Assembly: GCF_019175385.1 (NCBI RefSeq)
Contig: NC_083339.1
Location: forward strand, 117,289,601-117,353,600
Reading direction: 5' to 3'
DNA from: Lycium barbarum
Lineage: Eukaryota; Streptophyta; Magnoliopsida; Solanales; Solanaceae
Length of the DNA: 64,000 nt
Positions 1 through 12,343 of this stretch are shown here, piece by piece (position 1 is the first letter of the stretch; every line of letters begins with the position of its first letter). The notes beneath the pieces are model-generated. The model did not search any database and was not told the origin of the DNA. It saw only the letters and a list, made by a program, of their open reading frames with translations. A program made the translations under genes and the position numbers.

Positions 1-2
1 TG

Positions 3-830
3 CATACTATAGAGGACAGGAAAGAACTCTGGGATGAACTCAGAAGGTTGCATGCACAACTGTCAACTCCATGGCTTGCTGTGGGTGATTATAATGCAGT
101 TAGAGAGGCTGATGATAGGATGCATGGTAGTACTGTACAAGAAGGATAAATAAGGGATTTCAATGACTTTATGATGGACCCTGGTATGGCTGAGATGAAG
201 ACCATGGGCAGACAGTATACCTGGACAAATGGAAATGTGCTCAGCAAGATTGATAGAGCATTAGTAAATGATCATTGGATGCTGTTATACCCACTTATGG
301 AAGTTATTGTACAGGATCCTGGTTACTCTGACCATTCACCAATGTCTATACATGTTGTTGATAATAGAGGGCACAAAGCTAAACCATTTAAATTTCTCAA
401 TTGTTTAGCAGATCATAGGGATTTCTTAAAGATAGTGGAGGAGGCCTGGTGTAAACCAGTACTGGGCTCAAATATGGCTATGATATGGAGGAAACTCAAG
501 AATGTGAAGCAGGCTCTAAAGAAACTAAATCAACAAGAGTACATGGGGATTGATAATAAAGTACAGGAGTTAAAACAACAGCTGCAGAACATACAGGCTA
601 AAATGAGGAATTCATCACTGGTTCCCTTACTATATGCAGAGGAGAAAGAGGTCAAGAGGCAACTTGAACACTGGTTAGGCATTGAGGAAAATATTCTGAA
701 ACAAAAATCCAGAGTACAATGGTTACAGTTGGGGGATTCAAATAATGCCTTTTTCTACGCAAGTTTGAAGGGTCGAGTTGCCTCAAATAGCATTAGTAGT
801 CTGATAAACAGGGATGGAGATATTTTATAG
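3..830 (+). pseudogene. LINE endonuclease (EEP fold) C-terminal part plus linker
   Basis: The frame is open from position 3 except for a TAA at 147-149, where a sense codon is expected. The segment holds the end of an apurinic-type endonuclease domain: a WLAVGDYNAV stretch (the GDFN-like motif), then GRQYTWTNGN, a KIDRALVN motif, and GYSDHSPM with the SDH residues that close the active site. A lysine- and glutamine-rich linker follows, up to the TAG at 828-830, which is also in frame with the RT downstream. In family members this domain nicks the target DNA to prime reverse transcription. Here it is cut off by the window edge and carries two stops. Confidence 0.85.
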
Positions 831-2237
831 ACGCACGCTGATATTGAGGATGAGGTGACTGGTTTCTATCAAACCTTGCTAGGAACACATGCTGAGAAGT
901 TACCAGCAGTTGATCCCACCATTATGCAGTTGGGAAAATCCCTAACTAGGGGGCAACAACTGGAGCTCATGAAGGAAGTTACTAGGGAGGAGATATTCAT
1001 GGCTTTGAATGATATGGATGATCTGAAGGCACCAGGTTGTGATGGGTTTACTGCAAGATTCTTTAAAAAAGCATGGGTTGTGGTGGGGCAACAAGTGACA
1101 GATGCTGTGCTACATTTCTTTGCAACAGGAAATCTGTACTTTCCCATTAACTACACCAACATTACCCTAATCCCAAAAGTTCAGAATCCAACTAAGATCT
1201 CAGAATATAGGCCAATCTCTTGCTGCTCAGTACTGTATAAACTCATATCCAAGATCCTCACAAAAAGAATGGAGCAGGTCATGAATGATTTGGTGGATAA
1301 AAATCAGGTAGCTTTTGTACCAGGAAGGGTGATCACAGATAATATCATCCTTAGCCATGATTTGGTTAAAGGATATACAAGGAAAGGCATTTCTCCAAGG
1401 GTCATGTTGAAGATAGATATGAGGAAAGCATATGACTCTGTTGAATGGGTATATTTGGAACAAATCTTGGTTTGTCTAAAATTCCCTGAGCAGTTTGTAC
1501 AATGGATAATGAAGTGTATCAGGTCTGTATCATACTCAGTACTGCTTAATGGTGAACCTACAAAGCCATTCCAAGCACAAAAAGGATTGAGGCAACAAGA
1601 CCCTCTATCCCCATTCCTTTTTGTCTTGGCCATGGAGTACCTGTCAAGAATTCTGAAAACTCTAAAGGATCAGCAATCTTTTAAATTCCACCCAAGATGT
1701 GCTAAAATGAATCTTATCCAACTTAGCTTTGCAGATGATTTACTCTTATTCTGCAAGGGTGATCCTACTTCTGTGACTGAGCTATTCCATGGATTTCAAA
1801 GATTTTCCCATGCCTCTGGACTGAGTGCTAATTTAGAGAAAAGCTCCATATATTTTGGAGGAGTCAAGCCAGATACGCAGAATGCTATACTACAAGTTTT
1901 GGGGTTTGTTAAAGGAGAATTGCCCTTTAGGTATTTAGGAGTTCCATTAAGTACTAAGAGGGTATCAGTTGTCCAATATAAAACACTGGTAGACAAGATA
2001 TTGAGTATAATGAAATCTTGGACTGCAAAATTCTTGTCCTATGCTGGAAGGGTACAGCTGATCAAAACAGTATTATTCTCCATACATGTCTTTTGGTCCC
2101 AAGTTTTTGTTTTGCCAAAGAAGGTAGTGAAGATGATCGAAGCTACTTGCAGAGCTTTCCTATGGACAGGGCAGACTGATACATCAAAAAAGGCACTAAT
2201 TTCCTGGGATAAACTGTGGGGGATTAAATATACTTGA
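831..2237 (+). pseudogene. LINE reverse transcriptase domain
   Basis: This continues the endonuclease frame after the TAG at 828-830. It carries the LINE RT blocks: [59 protein letters not shown] with the first catalytic Asp, [15 protein letters not shown], and the FADD box in [10 protein letters not shown]. The usual GLRQGDPLSP has Gln in place of Gly here. After KLWG the frame meets TGA at 2235-2237, while the continuing protein ([14 protein letters not shown]) is read in another frame from about 2221. That marks an indel at the junction. Confidence 0.92.
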
Positions 2238-2998
2238 TATCCAAGTGTGGAACAAAGCTGCAATCTGCAAGCTGTTGTGGACACTAAGTAAGAAGAAGGA
2301 TAAGCTCTGGGTGGTGTTGGGTGCACACCTATTATGTCAAAGGAGGGAGTATATAGGATGCCAACTGCAAACAAGCATCCTGGATAGTCCAAAGAATCCT
2401 AAAGGCTTAGAAGTACTTTGACATGGCAGGACATGATGAAGCTGATGTACTTGGCATGAGATCCTTCTCAATAAAGATGCTATATAGCAAGCTGAGAGGT
2501 GTGATGCCCAAGGTGGATTGGAGAAGGATAGTGTGCATTAATCAGGGGGATCCTAAATGGATTTTCATTTTGTACGTGGCAGTTTCAAGGAGACTTCTTA
2601 CTAGAACTAGGCTAGCAAAATGGGGAATCATTACTGAGGTGAAATGTCCTCTTTGTGAGAAGGTGGATGAGGATATAGACCATTTGCTATTTGAATGCTC
2701 TTTCTCTGCAACTATGTGGGAGAAGGTGTTGGCATGGCAAGGTATACAAAGGAGAGCAATGCCTTGGCAACAAGAAGTGTTTTGGGCAATCTGTCATGCT
2801 AAGGGCAGAACTGGCAGAGCTGACGTATACTGAATGACACTGGCAAGTAGTGTTTATCATATTTGGCAGGAGAGGAACTGGAGAGTATTTCAAAAGAGAT
2901 CAAGGAGTGCAGCTGAACTTACTAGATTGATCATTCAAGAAGTGCATTGTAGAAGAGGCAAGAAAGGGGAAACAGCTAGAGCCTTAGACAATTTAAAT
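2221..2998 (+). pseudogene. LINE C-terminal region with zinc-binding reverse-transcriptase segment (zf-RVT)
   Basis: The segment is split over three frames. From 2221 it reads [20 protein letters not shown]. From 2423 it reads a 136-residue open stretch with the zf-RVT pattern CPLCEKVDEDIDHLLFEC, spacing C-x2-C-x9-H-x4-C. After the TGA at 2831-2833 a third frame gives VYHIWQERNWRVF, the typical LINE C-terminal motif. The segment probably binds nucleic acid. At least two frameshifts confirm that the copy is not functional. Confidence 0.85.
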
Positions 2999-3245
2999 TT
3001 CTATCCCTCCTAGCTATGTAGGATGCATTGAGTTGTAGTGGTTGATGCTGATAGCAACTGCTGTTTTGTTAGAGCTGCTGTCTTTTTTGTACATAATTGT
3101 AGAAGAGGCAAGAAAGGGGAAACAACTAGAGCCTTAGACAATTTAAATTTCTATCCCTCCTAGCTATGTAGGATGCATTGAGTTGTAGTGGTTGATGCTG
3201 ATAGCAACTGCTGTTTTGTTAGAGCTGCTGTCTTTTTTGTACATA
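2946..3245 (+). repeat. Direct tandem duplication, 2 x 150 bp, in the LINE 3' end
   Basis: 2946-3095 and 3096-3245 are almost identical: both run from ATTGTAGAAGAGGCAAG to TCTTTTTTGTACAT, with one visible substitution (CAGCTAG versus CAACTAG). The unit spans the end of the coding region and the 3' UTR, so it duplicates the tail that the reverse transcriptase recognises. Confidence 0.95.
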
Positions 3246-3289
3246 TTTGCTACTTGGTAAATAAAATATCTTTACTTACAAAAAAAAAT

Positions 3290-3919
3290 AGATAGAAACT
3301 TCAATTCAAGTCATTCATAGAGGTAGAGAAGCCATTGAAAAGAGGAGAAGGAGACTGAATTTGAGAAATCAGAAAAGTGATTTCATTTCTATGTGAGGAG
3401 TGATATATACACGTGAATGTACCACTAACTACAACACCAACTAATTGACAGCTAAGCACTAACTAACTTGAGGAAGTATAACTAAGCTAAGCTATAACTA
3501 ACTTGAAGTACAACTAAGCTAAGCTAGTACATTGATATTACATTACAATAAATGAAAGTACAATGCAGTACAATACAAAATACATACGAAATCAATAGCA
3601 ATTACGAAAGATTCAAGGAGCGTTGAGATAATAAAACTAATGTTTGAAATAAAACCAGACAAATCTCATCATATAGGTACTAATTCATACAGAAATCTCA
3701 TGAACAAAGATTAAAAAGCAAAAAAGAAAAGGAGTAAAAACAGAAATAAATATTCTGGCCACATTACCTCCTAAAATATACTATTACATAGATAAGAAGA
3801 GGATGGTCTTAACCGCAAGGTTGCTTTCTGAGTCATTTGTTAAGCTTCCATATAAAGAGGCATTTGTTATTTTCCTTCTTTGTAATTTCCTTTGGTCTGT
3901 GCAACCAGATAAGATCTGT
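3290..3919. other. Intergenic, no gene seen
   Basis: AT-rich DNA after the LINE tail. Around 3445-3535 there are imperfect repeats of AACTAACTTGA and AACTAAGCTAAGCT. No coding, RNA or complete transposon signal was recognised. Confidence 0.5.
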
Positions 3920-3921
3920 TA

Positions 3922-4741
3922 CAGTCAAACCTCTCTATAATGGTAGCGTTTGTCCGAAAATTTCATGACTGCTATAGTGAGGTGCTGCTATGTATGTATA
4001 CTGACATTTGATGTTTAGATTTCATTTAGCTGTTATAAACAGACTACGCAAAAAATATTATTATTATTTTTTAACTTTTTATGCTAGTATAAACGAAACC
4101 AACAATACTTGTTAATTTTGAAATCCCAATTGATTTTCATATTTTATTAATTAAAAATTAAAAAGATTAATAAATTACTAAGAAATCCATAACTAGTTAT
4201 ACCATACCGATAAAGAATTAAAATCTAAGGAACATATGCATTTAAAATTCATTGAAAATTTAAATTTTCAATTTTGATGTAAGAATTCTAAAATTGTAGA
4301 TTGTTTCATAAATTTCAGTCTTTTAGTAATAATATAACGCTTGAACTGACGAAGATTTTTGTTCAGACTTTCAGCAAAAGAGAATTCAGTAGCTTTCCCT
4401 TGAAGGCTATCTAAGAACTTAATAGTATAATTGAAGATTTTTAGATATTCGTACTTGAAATTTACTATGTACATGACATTAATGAGGATTATCATAAATA
4501 TTTTAATATTTTATAGATAATATATTTCTTACAAAATATTATTACACAATATTTGAGTGTAATTGTTAGAGAGAGGTAATTTTACAAAGAGTGTACCGCT
4601 ATAATGAATGTCATTACTGTTATAGGCAAAATGCTGTTATAAAGAAGTAAAATATAACATAAAAAATTAGTTCCGGAGAAAATCAAGCCGTTATAGTGAA
4701 ATGCTGTTATAACAAATGACAATTATAGAGAGGTTTCACTG
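3922..4741. mobile_element. pogo/Emigrant-like Tc1-mariner element, 820 bp
   Basis: The ends are inverted: CAGTCAAACCTCTCTATAA on the left and TTATAGAGAGGTTTCACTG on the right, flanked by TA (3920-3921 and 4742-4743). TIRs of the CAGTNAAACCTCTATAA type with TA duplications are known from the plant pogo-like Emigrant/Lemi family. Further inside, both arms carry repeated GCTGTTATA / CTGCTATAGTG motifs. A 75-codon minus-strand reading frame at 4268-4495 may be a transposase remnant, but I could not recognise it. Confidence 0.85.
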
Positions 4742-4975
4742 TAATAGGTAACAACCTGCTGCTTATGAGAAACCTATTTGATTTTCTAACCTTTCTAATT
4801 TTCTTTATCCTCATCAACGTTTCAAAACTACTAAAGCTAATAAATATAAAATAGAAAATGTCTGTTGCAGTGCTGCTGCAGTTATTAAAATAGAATAGTT
4901 TATAGAAGATGAAAAAGAGTTTCCATCACTTTGCTGGCACTTAATTTTCCTACAAAAAAAAAAAAAAAAGGATTA

Positions 4976-5277
4976 CTCCCTCCGTCTCAAAATATTTGTC
5001 CCTTCTTCATTTACTCGCTCATAAGAAAGCATTTATAAGGATAACATTTTGACTATTTTATCCTCTTAACATATTTCATCATATTCTCTCTCCTCAATAA
5101 ATATTTACTCCATTAATGATGAAACTTCTTAAACGTTGGTATGTGAACTCACAAAATCAGCCCATAGATGTAATCAATACAAGGGTAAAATGGGAAAAAG
5201 TTACTTAATTTTATCTTGGGTAAATAAAATGACAAATATTTTTAGCAAGGACGACAAATATTTTGAGACTGAGGGAG
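4976..5277. mobile_element. Stowaway-type MITE, 302 bp
   Basis: Starts CTCCCTCCGTCTCAAAATAT and ends with its inverted counterpart ATATTTTGAGACTGAGGGAG, flanked by TA at 4974-4975 and 5278-5279. CTCCCTCCGT ends with TA duplications define Stowaway MITEs, which are mobilised by mariner-like transposases. There is no coding capacity. Confidence 0.93.
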
Positions 5278-5279
5278 TA

Positions 5280-6085
5280 AGAAACATCAATTATAGAGAA
5301 GGTGATGACGAAAATATTTAAAAATATTTGTAGTTAATCCGTTTTTAGAAATATTTGGAGGCAATCCGTTTACTTGGAAACTGAAACACTTCATGCATAC
5401 TCTTTAATGTGTTCCACTTTAATTGAACAATAAATGTAGACAATGATTATAGAATTTCTTATACAGTAACTTTATTTTTCAGCAAACATTTTAAAGGAAA
5501 AAGGAGAAAAAAAGGAGAAAAAAGTTAATCTGAACTCTGAATCACAGTAGACGTCAATGACAACATCTAGCCAATTTAATGTATCAGTACTTTGGTTTCA
5601 TTACTTGCTTTAATTTGAGTCTCACATATTAATTATTTTGTGACGTCTTGATCTTGACGATTTTTTGAGAATAGCAAATTTAGCATTTCCCATTGTGATA
5701 ATTCAGTTCTACTTACGTTTTATTTTTACCTTATTCTCCTTCGTGGAATGTCTTTATTACAAAAGTATTCGTGGGCATATGTCTTTGCTACACTCAAAAT
5801 TTGAGCATTCGTGTAATAACTCCAAAACAAATAGTATCATTTTATTCATTCAACTAATCCATTGGTGGAACCTAAAGTTTTGCTTTGCTCAAATCTTCAT
5901 CCCCTTTTTTGGCAGGTTGTTAACAAAAGCCTCGTGGATTTTACTTAAGGTGGATGCTTTATTGGGCCCTCCACTTTGTGATTTCGAATAAATTATTGGC
6001 ATAATCTTGGCAGAACTCTACAATCTAATTTGCCACCGATTTCTTGATTTTGTGGCTGGAAGGGCAATGTAGTATAGTTTATATG
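5280..6085. other. Intergenic, no supported gene
   Basis: The 108-codon frame at 5665-5991 has no recognisable domain and the composition of chance AT-rich translation. No other signal was found. Confidence 0.5.
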
Positions 6086-6090
6086 AAAAT

Positions 6091-6868
6091 TGTATACGGT
6101 AAAAATCGAATGTATGCAAGACCGGTGGGACCGGGGACCGAGGATAAGAATAGACAAGCATGAGTACCGAGTCTTTTCTTCGGACTGGTGGAATTGCACC
6201 GGCTGCGGCTGATCTGAGAAAAGTGAAGCAAATCTGTTTGGTCCGGAGATCCGCATCACAGCCAATCCAGTTTCTTCATGACCGAGTTGATCGTGGTCAT
6301 TAGTCCGGTTTCTCCATGACCGAGTTGATCGTGGCCGTTAGTTCGGTTTCTCCATGACCGAATTGATCGTGGCCGTTAGTCCGGTTAATCAATTAGCACG
6401 CGTCAAGATCGTTCTGTCACATTGTACCGACAACCGTACGGGTGTCAGACCGTACGGCCCAACCTTATCCTTTTAGGGTTTTCTTTATTCTAAAAGGGGT
6501 TTTATGTTGTATGCAAGGCTCATAAGACAAAAATATAAATAGGGGGCATCTCTTTATTTTTAGGGGTTAGCTTTTTGAGATCTAGAGCATTTGTAATAAC
6601 AAATATATATCAAAACATCATTTCTATCTTTGGCCCGAGTCAGTGGAATATTGTTGTCTTTAGCTTACTCTTCTAATACCATTAACTTAATCATCCATAG
6701 CAACGTATTTATTCAAGTTATTAACGCATATATTCATATATACATACCATTGCATACGAATCCATATATATATATATTCCACAAAAGACCAAAAATAAAT
6801 TAAAGTTTATCCACATATCCTATACCTCACTTACAAATTCAATTGATTACCTAAATTTGGGGTAAACA
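6091..6868 (+). mobile_element. Solo LTR of a gypsy-type retrotransposon, 778 bp
   Basis: Begins TGTATACGGTAAAAATCG and ends GGGGTAAACA, flanked by a 5-bp direct repeat AAAAT (6086-6090 and 6869-6873). A promoter-like TATAAATAGGGG at about 6535 sets the plus orientation. The TGTATACGGTAAAA start resembles the start of the Tat-type LTR at 55515. With a target duplication and no internal region, it is a solo LTR left by LTR-LTR recombination. Confidence 0.85.
6267..6380 (+). repeat. Three tandem 38-bp copies inside the solo LTR
   Basis: Copies at 6267-6304, 6305-6342 and 6343-6380 share TTTCTCCATGACCGAGTTGA followed by TCGTGGCCGTTAGT, with a few substitutions. They lie about 150 bp upstream of the LTR TATA box, in the U3 region, where repeats often act as enhancers. 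That role is inference. Confidence 0.9.
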
Positions 6869-6873
6869 AAAAT

Positions 6874-7362
6874 GCCATAGTCACCAACTTAAGCTCTACT
6901 TATCTTATTTAATCTAGAAAAGTAAAACTAGTGGCTGAATTTTTTTCAAATTACATGACAGAATATCAGATACAGAGTACACGTATGTACAAAGATTTGT
7001 GAATGCTGGAATCAACACCCTAAGCCTATTTTAGTTCATGCAGTGCAAATTAATACTTTTACTTTGTGATTTGAAAGGTGGTCATGATGTGCGGTTTTGG
7101 AAGGCGTTTAAAAGAAAAAGTATTTGCAGTTGAAATTGAACATCAGTATCAAAAAGTTGAAATTACATATATACATGAATTTCACTTGCAAGAGTACTAG
7201 CTGGTAGACTTGTGAGTGAAAACCCATTTTCACTTGTATGAATGACTTTGTCCCTTTCATGATGTAGCATGAAATATCCTTTTTCTCACATACATCTCTA
7301 AATCATCTCAACTTTTGGCTATGAAACTTGGACAACAGAATGTCCTCAAGCTTCTGCAAGTA
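6874..7362. other. Intergenic, including the 3' UTR of the CNNM gene
   Basis: AT-rich DNA downstream of the minus-strand CNNM gene stop codon at 7363-7365. It should contain the 3' UTR. No other feature is visible. Confidence 0.5.
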
Positions 7363-10300
7363 CTAAAATCCGTGTTTGTCCAACTTCCCATAAGACTTCC
7401 GTGAAACCTGCAACAAATTTTAATTTTAATTACTGTTAATAAATCTGAGGTACAAGGTACTCTTGGATACTTAACATCAAGGGAAATAACATTCACATTT
7501 CAGCAGTTTGTTCTGAATGCTTCACAAAATTCTCATGGCATAGTAAGTCGGTATCACCAGTTCACCACTGAGACAAACCATCCATATTTGGTGGTACTTG
7601 AAATACTACTTTTATGAACTGGCATTTTTTTTTATACCATCAGGTCACTTAAATGATGATTACAGGTACCTGATTAGACGATGGAGAGCTGCGTGAAAAT
7701 CTGCTTGGAGAATTTGTACTATTTAAGTGGGTAGGGGAATTAACAGATAGTTTTGGCATTGCATACGGTGACTGCACGTATGGTGAAACTGGTGAGCGCA
7801 ACATAGGACTTTGATGAGCACTTGAAACTGGAGATGTTATTGGACTTTGTCGCTTTGGTTTGGTAGCCCCCAATGCCACTCCTGGAGATCTTCTTGGTGA
7901 AAATACCATTGATGGAGGAATGTTGATTCTAATACTAGACCCAAAAAAAAAAAAAAGCAGTGTGCATTCAATATGTAATCATGACTTTCTTAATTAAGAA
8001 CACTGAAATTGCTTGTGATCCCCGATTAACATACTTGTTATGAACAGCAACATAGTCATCAGTCTCATCGTATATTGGTTCCTTCCAGGAAAAAACAAAA
8101 TAAAAGAGTTAAAGCAGCTATCATCAGTTAGGGAAAACAAAAAGAAAAACATAACCAACATAAATATTTTACCTGCAGAAGTTGTTCAAGGACATCCTCC
8201 ATTGTAATGATACCAATTGCTACTTCTCCTAAAATTAAAAGATCATTCGAATTTATCACTTGTTGTTTTCTCATCTCGATATATATATATTTTTTTTAAC
8301 ATATATATAACTGGTGTTACCCTTTTCAACTGCATGCTGTTGAATTGGACTGTCCGGAAGTATAATTATGTTGACAATATCGTGTTTAGCAGTCGCATTT
8401 TCAGCAACTTCCTTAGTGATCCTACTACTTTTCACTACTACAGCCATATGGCTATGCCCCTTCTGGAACTGGTTTAGAAGATCATATAATGGTAAAGAAT
8501 CCGGGACCCTGTAGGAGATTAAATAAAGATTAGGTCTGGATTCACTTTTATTTAAATATAGCAAAATTTCAGTTATTTCCTTAACAGTCTTGTATAAGCA
8601 AAATCAACATATGAAATTGGATCAAATGGAGTACTTTCTTGAAAAAGAATATATCAAATGCAAAAAGTAAACAGTATCGTACTTTGGTATACTCCTTATA
8701 GTGAGATCCTTGATTAGCACCTCATCTTCAGGACGACATTTTATCAAATTCTTCACCTAAAGATGATTAAAAAAAAAAAAGAAGTTAAATATGCCATACA
8801 ATGAATAGCAGTAAGGTTGCAGAGTAATTCTAATTGGTTATATTTGTTTTAAGAATATTACTGGTAGAGTTTCTGAAAAGACTTACCAAGATTAGGCCTA
8901 CAATATTTGTTGGACTACCAGAGTACACAGGCACGCGACTATGGCCTTTGCTTATTATTAGATTGATCTTTTCACTGAGAGTCATCAAAATTAATTTTGT
9001 GTCAATTATCTAACAAAAGGACTGGTAATTGAAGGGAAATTTTGACAGAGACTTAATTAGTAGCATACTCTGTAAGTTTATAGTGAAGATCAAGGGAAAA
9101 TACTCTGGACATGGGAGTCATTGCATCTTTAACCATTTTCTGAGCTAGGTCCAATGCTCCAGCGATTATGGTAGTTTCGTCGTGGCTCAACTCTCCACCT
9201 TTCCCTGCCTGTCATCATCAGAGGCAAATTCATGATCTAGAGTTAGTAGCTGATTCAAATAAGTGCGATCTTATTATATGTACACATCTTTTAGAACATA
9301 TATATACATAATTGGGCCAAAAGCAATGAATCAATAACTACTCTTAGATACATCTTTGCCTGCTGCCAATATATGATTCAGAGATGGTCTAGATTTAGAA
9401 CTTGAATCCAGCAAAGTTAAGGTATAATTTTACAAGGCACTAACCTCATTACCATGCAAATTCACCAAGGTTTTCAGCTCTGCACGGTGTAGAAGTGCCG
9501 AGTGCCCTTTCCCCAGGAGTGAATCCAACAACTGAGACCAAGTGAACAAACATAAACAGTTGATACATAACTATGCCAAACTTTTATACATTGACAATAT
9601 AATGAAAGTTTTACATAGTCATCTAAAACATAACTATAGATAACTGTCAACAGGAGTAATTAACGAAATAAATAACTTAGAAAATAAGCCATACAACGTG
9701 CTACAATAGGTAATTAAAAAAAAATTGAACTATCAGTGTATATAACTAACTTGTGAAATCTTTTTTGTATACCTTACTGATGGGGTATGATAAAGGGAAG
9801 ACGACTATGACAAGCAAACGAACCAAAGGTGACAGTCTTGCACCAATGCTCAGTCCATAGCGAGAACAGATGGCCTGTGGAATAATCTGTGCCAAGGAGA
9901 AAAATGAAGTTTAATAAGTACTTGGCTATTTAAAGAAATGAACTCTGGCCTACAATTAAAAAAAATGAATTCATGAGAAAAGACCTCTCCAAAAGCTAGT
10001 ATGAGGGTGACTGATATTAGTATAGCACCCCATGCTGGAAGTAAAGCATCTAGGAATATCGGAAGAGCCTGTTCAATTAATTTCATGAAAAGATTAAGCA
10101 TGTATCAGCGTGCTCAATTTAGAATGCACAAAATGAAGGACAATATCACTAAACACATACCTCCATAGCCATGGCATTACATATTAGAAGGGTACACAAG
10201 AGCAAGTGCTGATTCTTTACAATAGGCAGAATTTTCTCTGTGATCAATTAGAAATACAGCAATCACAACTCAAATTGACATCACTAGCTAAGCAAGCAAA

Positions 10301-10515
10301 GATTAATTACTGAATCAAAACAAGGACTAATTACCTGCGTTTTTTCGATCATTTGGCTGACCAGCCTTAACTAGAACCTCAAGATCCATAAGGCTAAGAG
10401 ACATGAGTCCCAGTGTGAGTCCAGACATAAGTCCAGCAAAACACACCAGTGACACACTTATAACTAAGTATACCCAAAACATAGTTTCACAACATGGCAC
10501 ATCATTTGCAGCCAT
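7363..10515 (-). CDS. CNNM/DUF21 and CBS-pair domain membrane protein (13 exons)
   Basis: Spliced model on the minus strand: 10515-10335, 10237-10161, 10068-9985, 9886-9773, 9531-9445, 9208-9069, 8974-8887, 8756-8683, 8508-8321, 8228-8173, 8081-8035, 7934-7670, 7407-7363. All introns are GT-AG and phases agree, giving 481 codons plus TAG, close to plant family members (about 420-530). Residues 12-190 form the DUF21/CNNM transmembrane domain ([54 protein letters not shown]). Residues 195-400 form the CBS pair ([51 protein letters not shown]). The tail is rich in Ser-Pro ([19 protein letters not shown]) and ends KLDKHGF. Relatives are linked to Mg2+ or other cation transport at membranes; the substrate here is unknown. 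No break was found, so this is the one intact host gene. Confidence 0.95.
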
Positions 10516-10608
10516 TTTGTGTTAAATTTGACGATTTTTGTGATTGAGATTTAAAACACAGGACGTAACGCACAAAAAAGACTGGAATTTGGAACGGAAC
10601 TACTGGAA

Positions 10609-10616
10609 CTTATATA
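10609..10616 (-). promoter_or_regulatory. TATA box of the CNNM gene
   Basis: TATATAAG on the minus strand, 93-100 bp upstream of the ATG at 10515-10513, which leaves room for a 5' UTR of about 65 nt. It is the best core-promoter match there. Confidence 0.6.
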
Positions 10617-10639
10617 AGGATTAAGGAGAGCAGTTGCAA

Positions 10640-11154
10640 ATTATATTGCAGCGTCTGATAAGTGATTTTTTTTTATAAAGAATGAAGCGATGGATTAATT
10701 AATCTATACTAGTGCATTTTTAAAATCTAATTAGCCATCTGAGATACTATGCACTATATATACTTGGCATTCGCCCTTACCATATACAGTGATTATTTAA
10801 TGATCTAATCCTTTCATTGATTGAACTAATTTGGTAAACAACCCCAATTAAGATTTGTATATACATCTCTTAATGACTATCTGCGCGCTTTTCCTTATGT
10901 ACCATTTAGTGCCTCAAAACTTTATTAATATTTTTTATCAAAAAAGGGAAGAAAGAAAGCTTGATAATATAACATAGGATGTCGAATTAGGGAACTTCAT
11001 AGTGCATATTGACGTGGAAGACACTTAAATATTTACTGCATAAATAATCATCTTTACTAATAACCTATTTTGTACCATAAAACACTATATTGCCGAGGGC
11101 GGTTTGAGAGTAAGGTCACTAACGATGTTGCTTTAGGCCCCCAAGATATCAAAT
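10640..11154. other. Intergenic DNA with a degraded hAT-like fragment
   Basis: Upstream DNA of the CNNM gene. At about 11095-11150 the sequence GGTTTGAGAGTAAGGTCACT ... TTTAGGCCCCC resembles the interior of hAT elements whose ends read CAGGGCCG (compare 62743). No complete element can be delimited. The large MULE begins directly after it. Confidence 0.35.
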
Positions 11155-12015
11155 GCTCGGAGCCAAAATGGTTTTTTTTTTTGCATACATTCAATAAAAA
11201 TGGTATGCTTTTTTTTTATAGATCCAAATGGGCAGTTCGTGATACAATCCACGAAATAGGCGATTTTTTTTTTATTTCGTGAATTAAATGAAGAAATTGA
11301 TGTATTATTTTTTTTTCTTTGCATTTCGTGTATCAATTCACGAAATGCCTTTTTTTTTATTTTTTATTTCCTGAATAAAAAAGAAAGTAATTTGTATTTT
11401 TTTTTATTTTTTTTTTTTGCATTTCGTGACACAAATCACGAAATACGTTTTTTTTTTTTTGCAATTCATGAAATAAATGAAAGAAACAATTTTTTTTTTT
11501 TAGGCATTTCGTTGCATGATTCACGAAATGGCCCTTTTTTGTTTTTTTGTTTTTTTTTTTTGCAATTCTTCAAATTAAAGAACGAAACTGTGTTTTTTTT
11601 TTTTTTTTTTGCATTTCGTGTAGCAATTCACGAAATGCCTTTTTTTTATTTTTTATTTCCTGAATAAAAAAGAAAGTAGTTTGTATTTTATTTTATTTTT
11701 TTTGCATTTCGTGACACAAATCACGAAATAGGTATTTTTTTTTTGCAATTCATGAAATAAATGAAAGAAACAATTTTTTTTTTTTGGCATTTCGTGTATC
11801 AATTCACGAAATAGCCTTTTTTTTTTTCTTGCATTTCGTGACAATTCACGAAATAGCCTTTTTTTTTTACTTTCGTGAATATTAATTAACTTAATTTTTT
11901 TTGTATTTGTTGAATAAAAAAAATAGGAAATTATAATTTTTTTTTTGCATTTCGTGTATTAAAAAACGAAATAGGATAAATTTTTTTTTATTTCGTTCAT
12001 ATAAAAAGGAAATTG

Positions 12016-12069
<54 letters not shown>

Positions 12070-12249
12070 TTTCGTGTATTAATGAACGAAATAGGTTTTT
12101 TTTTTTAATTTATTTTTTTTGTATTTCATTTATTAATGAAGGAAACTTATTTGTTTGTTTTTTTTTGCATTTCGTAATCTAATGAACGAAATAGGTTTTT
12201 TTTTTTTTGTATTTCGTGAATAAAAAAATGAAATAGGAAGAAATAGGAA

Positions 12250-12280
<31 letters not shown>

Positions 12281-12305
12281 TTCATTCATATAACAATGAA
12301 ATATG

Positions 12306-12343
<38 letters not shown>

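Larger units (their letters stand above)
1..3289 (+). mobile_element. LINE (plant L1-type) retrotransposon, 3' part, degenerate
   Basis: Plus-strand order is endonuclease C-terminus, reverse transcriptase, C-terminal CCHC-type zinc segment, 3' UTR and a short A-rich tail at 3280-3289, the standard order of plant L1-type LINEs. The 5' end lies outside the window. The coding part is broken by in-frame stops at 147-149 and 828-830 and by frameshifts near 2221, 2410 and 2830, so the copy is dead. No target duplication can be tested without the 5' end. Confidence 0.93.

Noticed and set aside
5665..5991. 108-codon hydrophobic frame as a membrane protein gene
   Set aside because: AT-rich chance translation, no promoter, no homology recognised.
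11392..11844. Phe/Lys-rich frames in the MULE TIR (also 25025-26059)
   Set aside because: Translations of T/A tracts and palindromes, on both strands equally; no protein signature.
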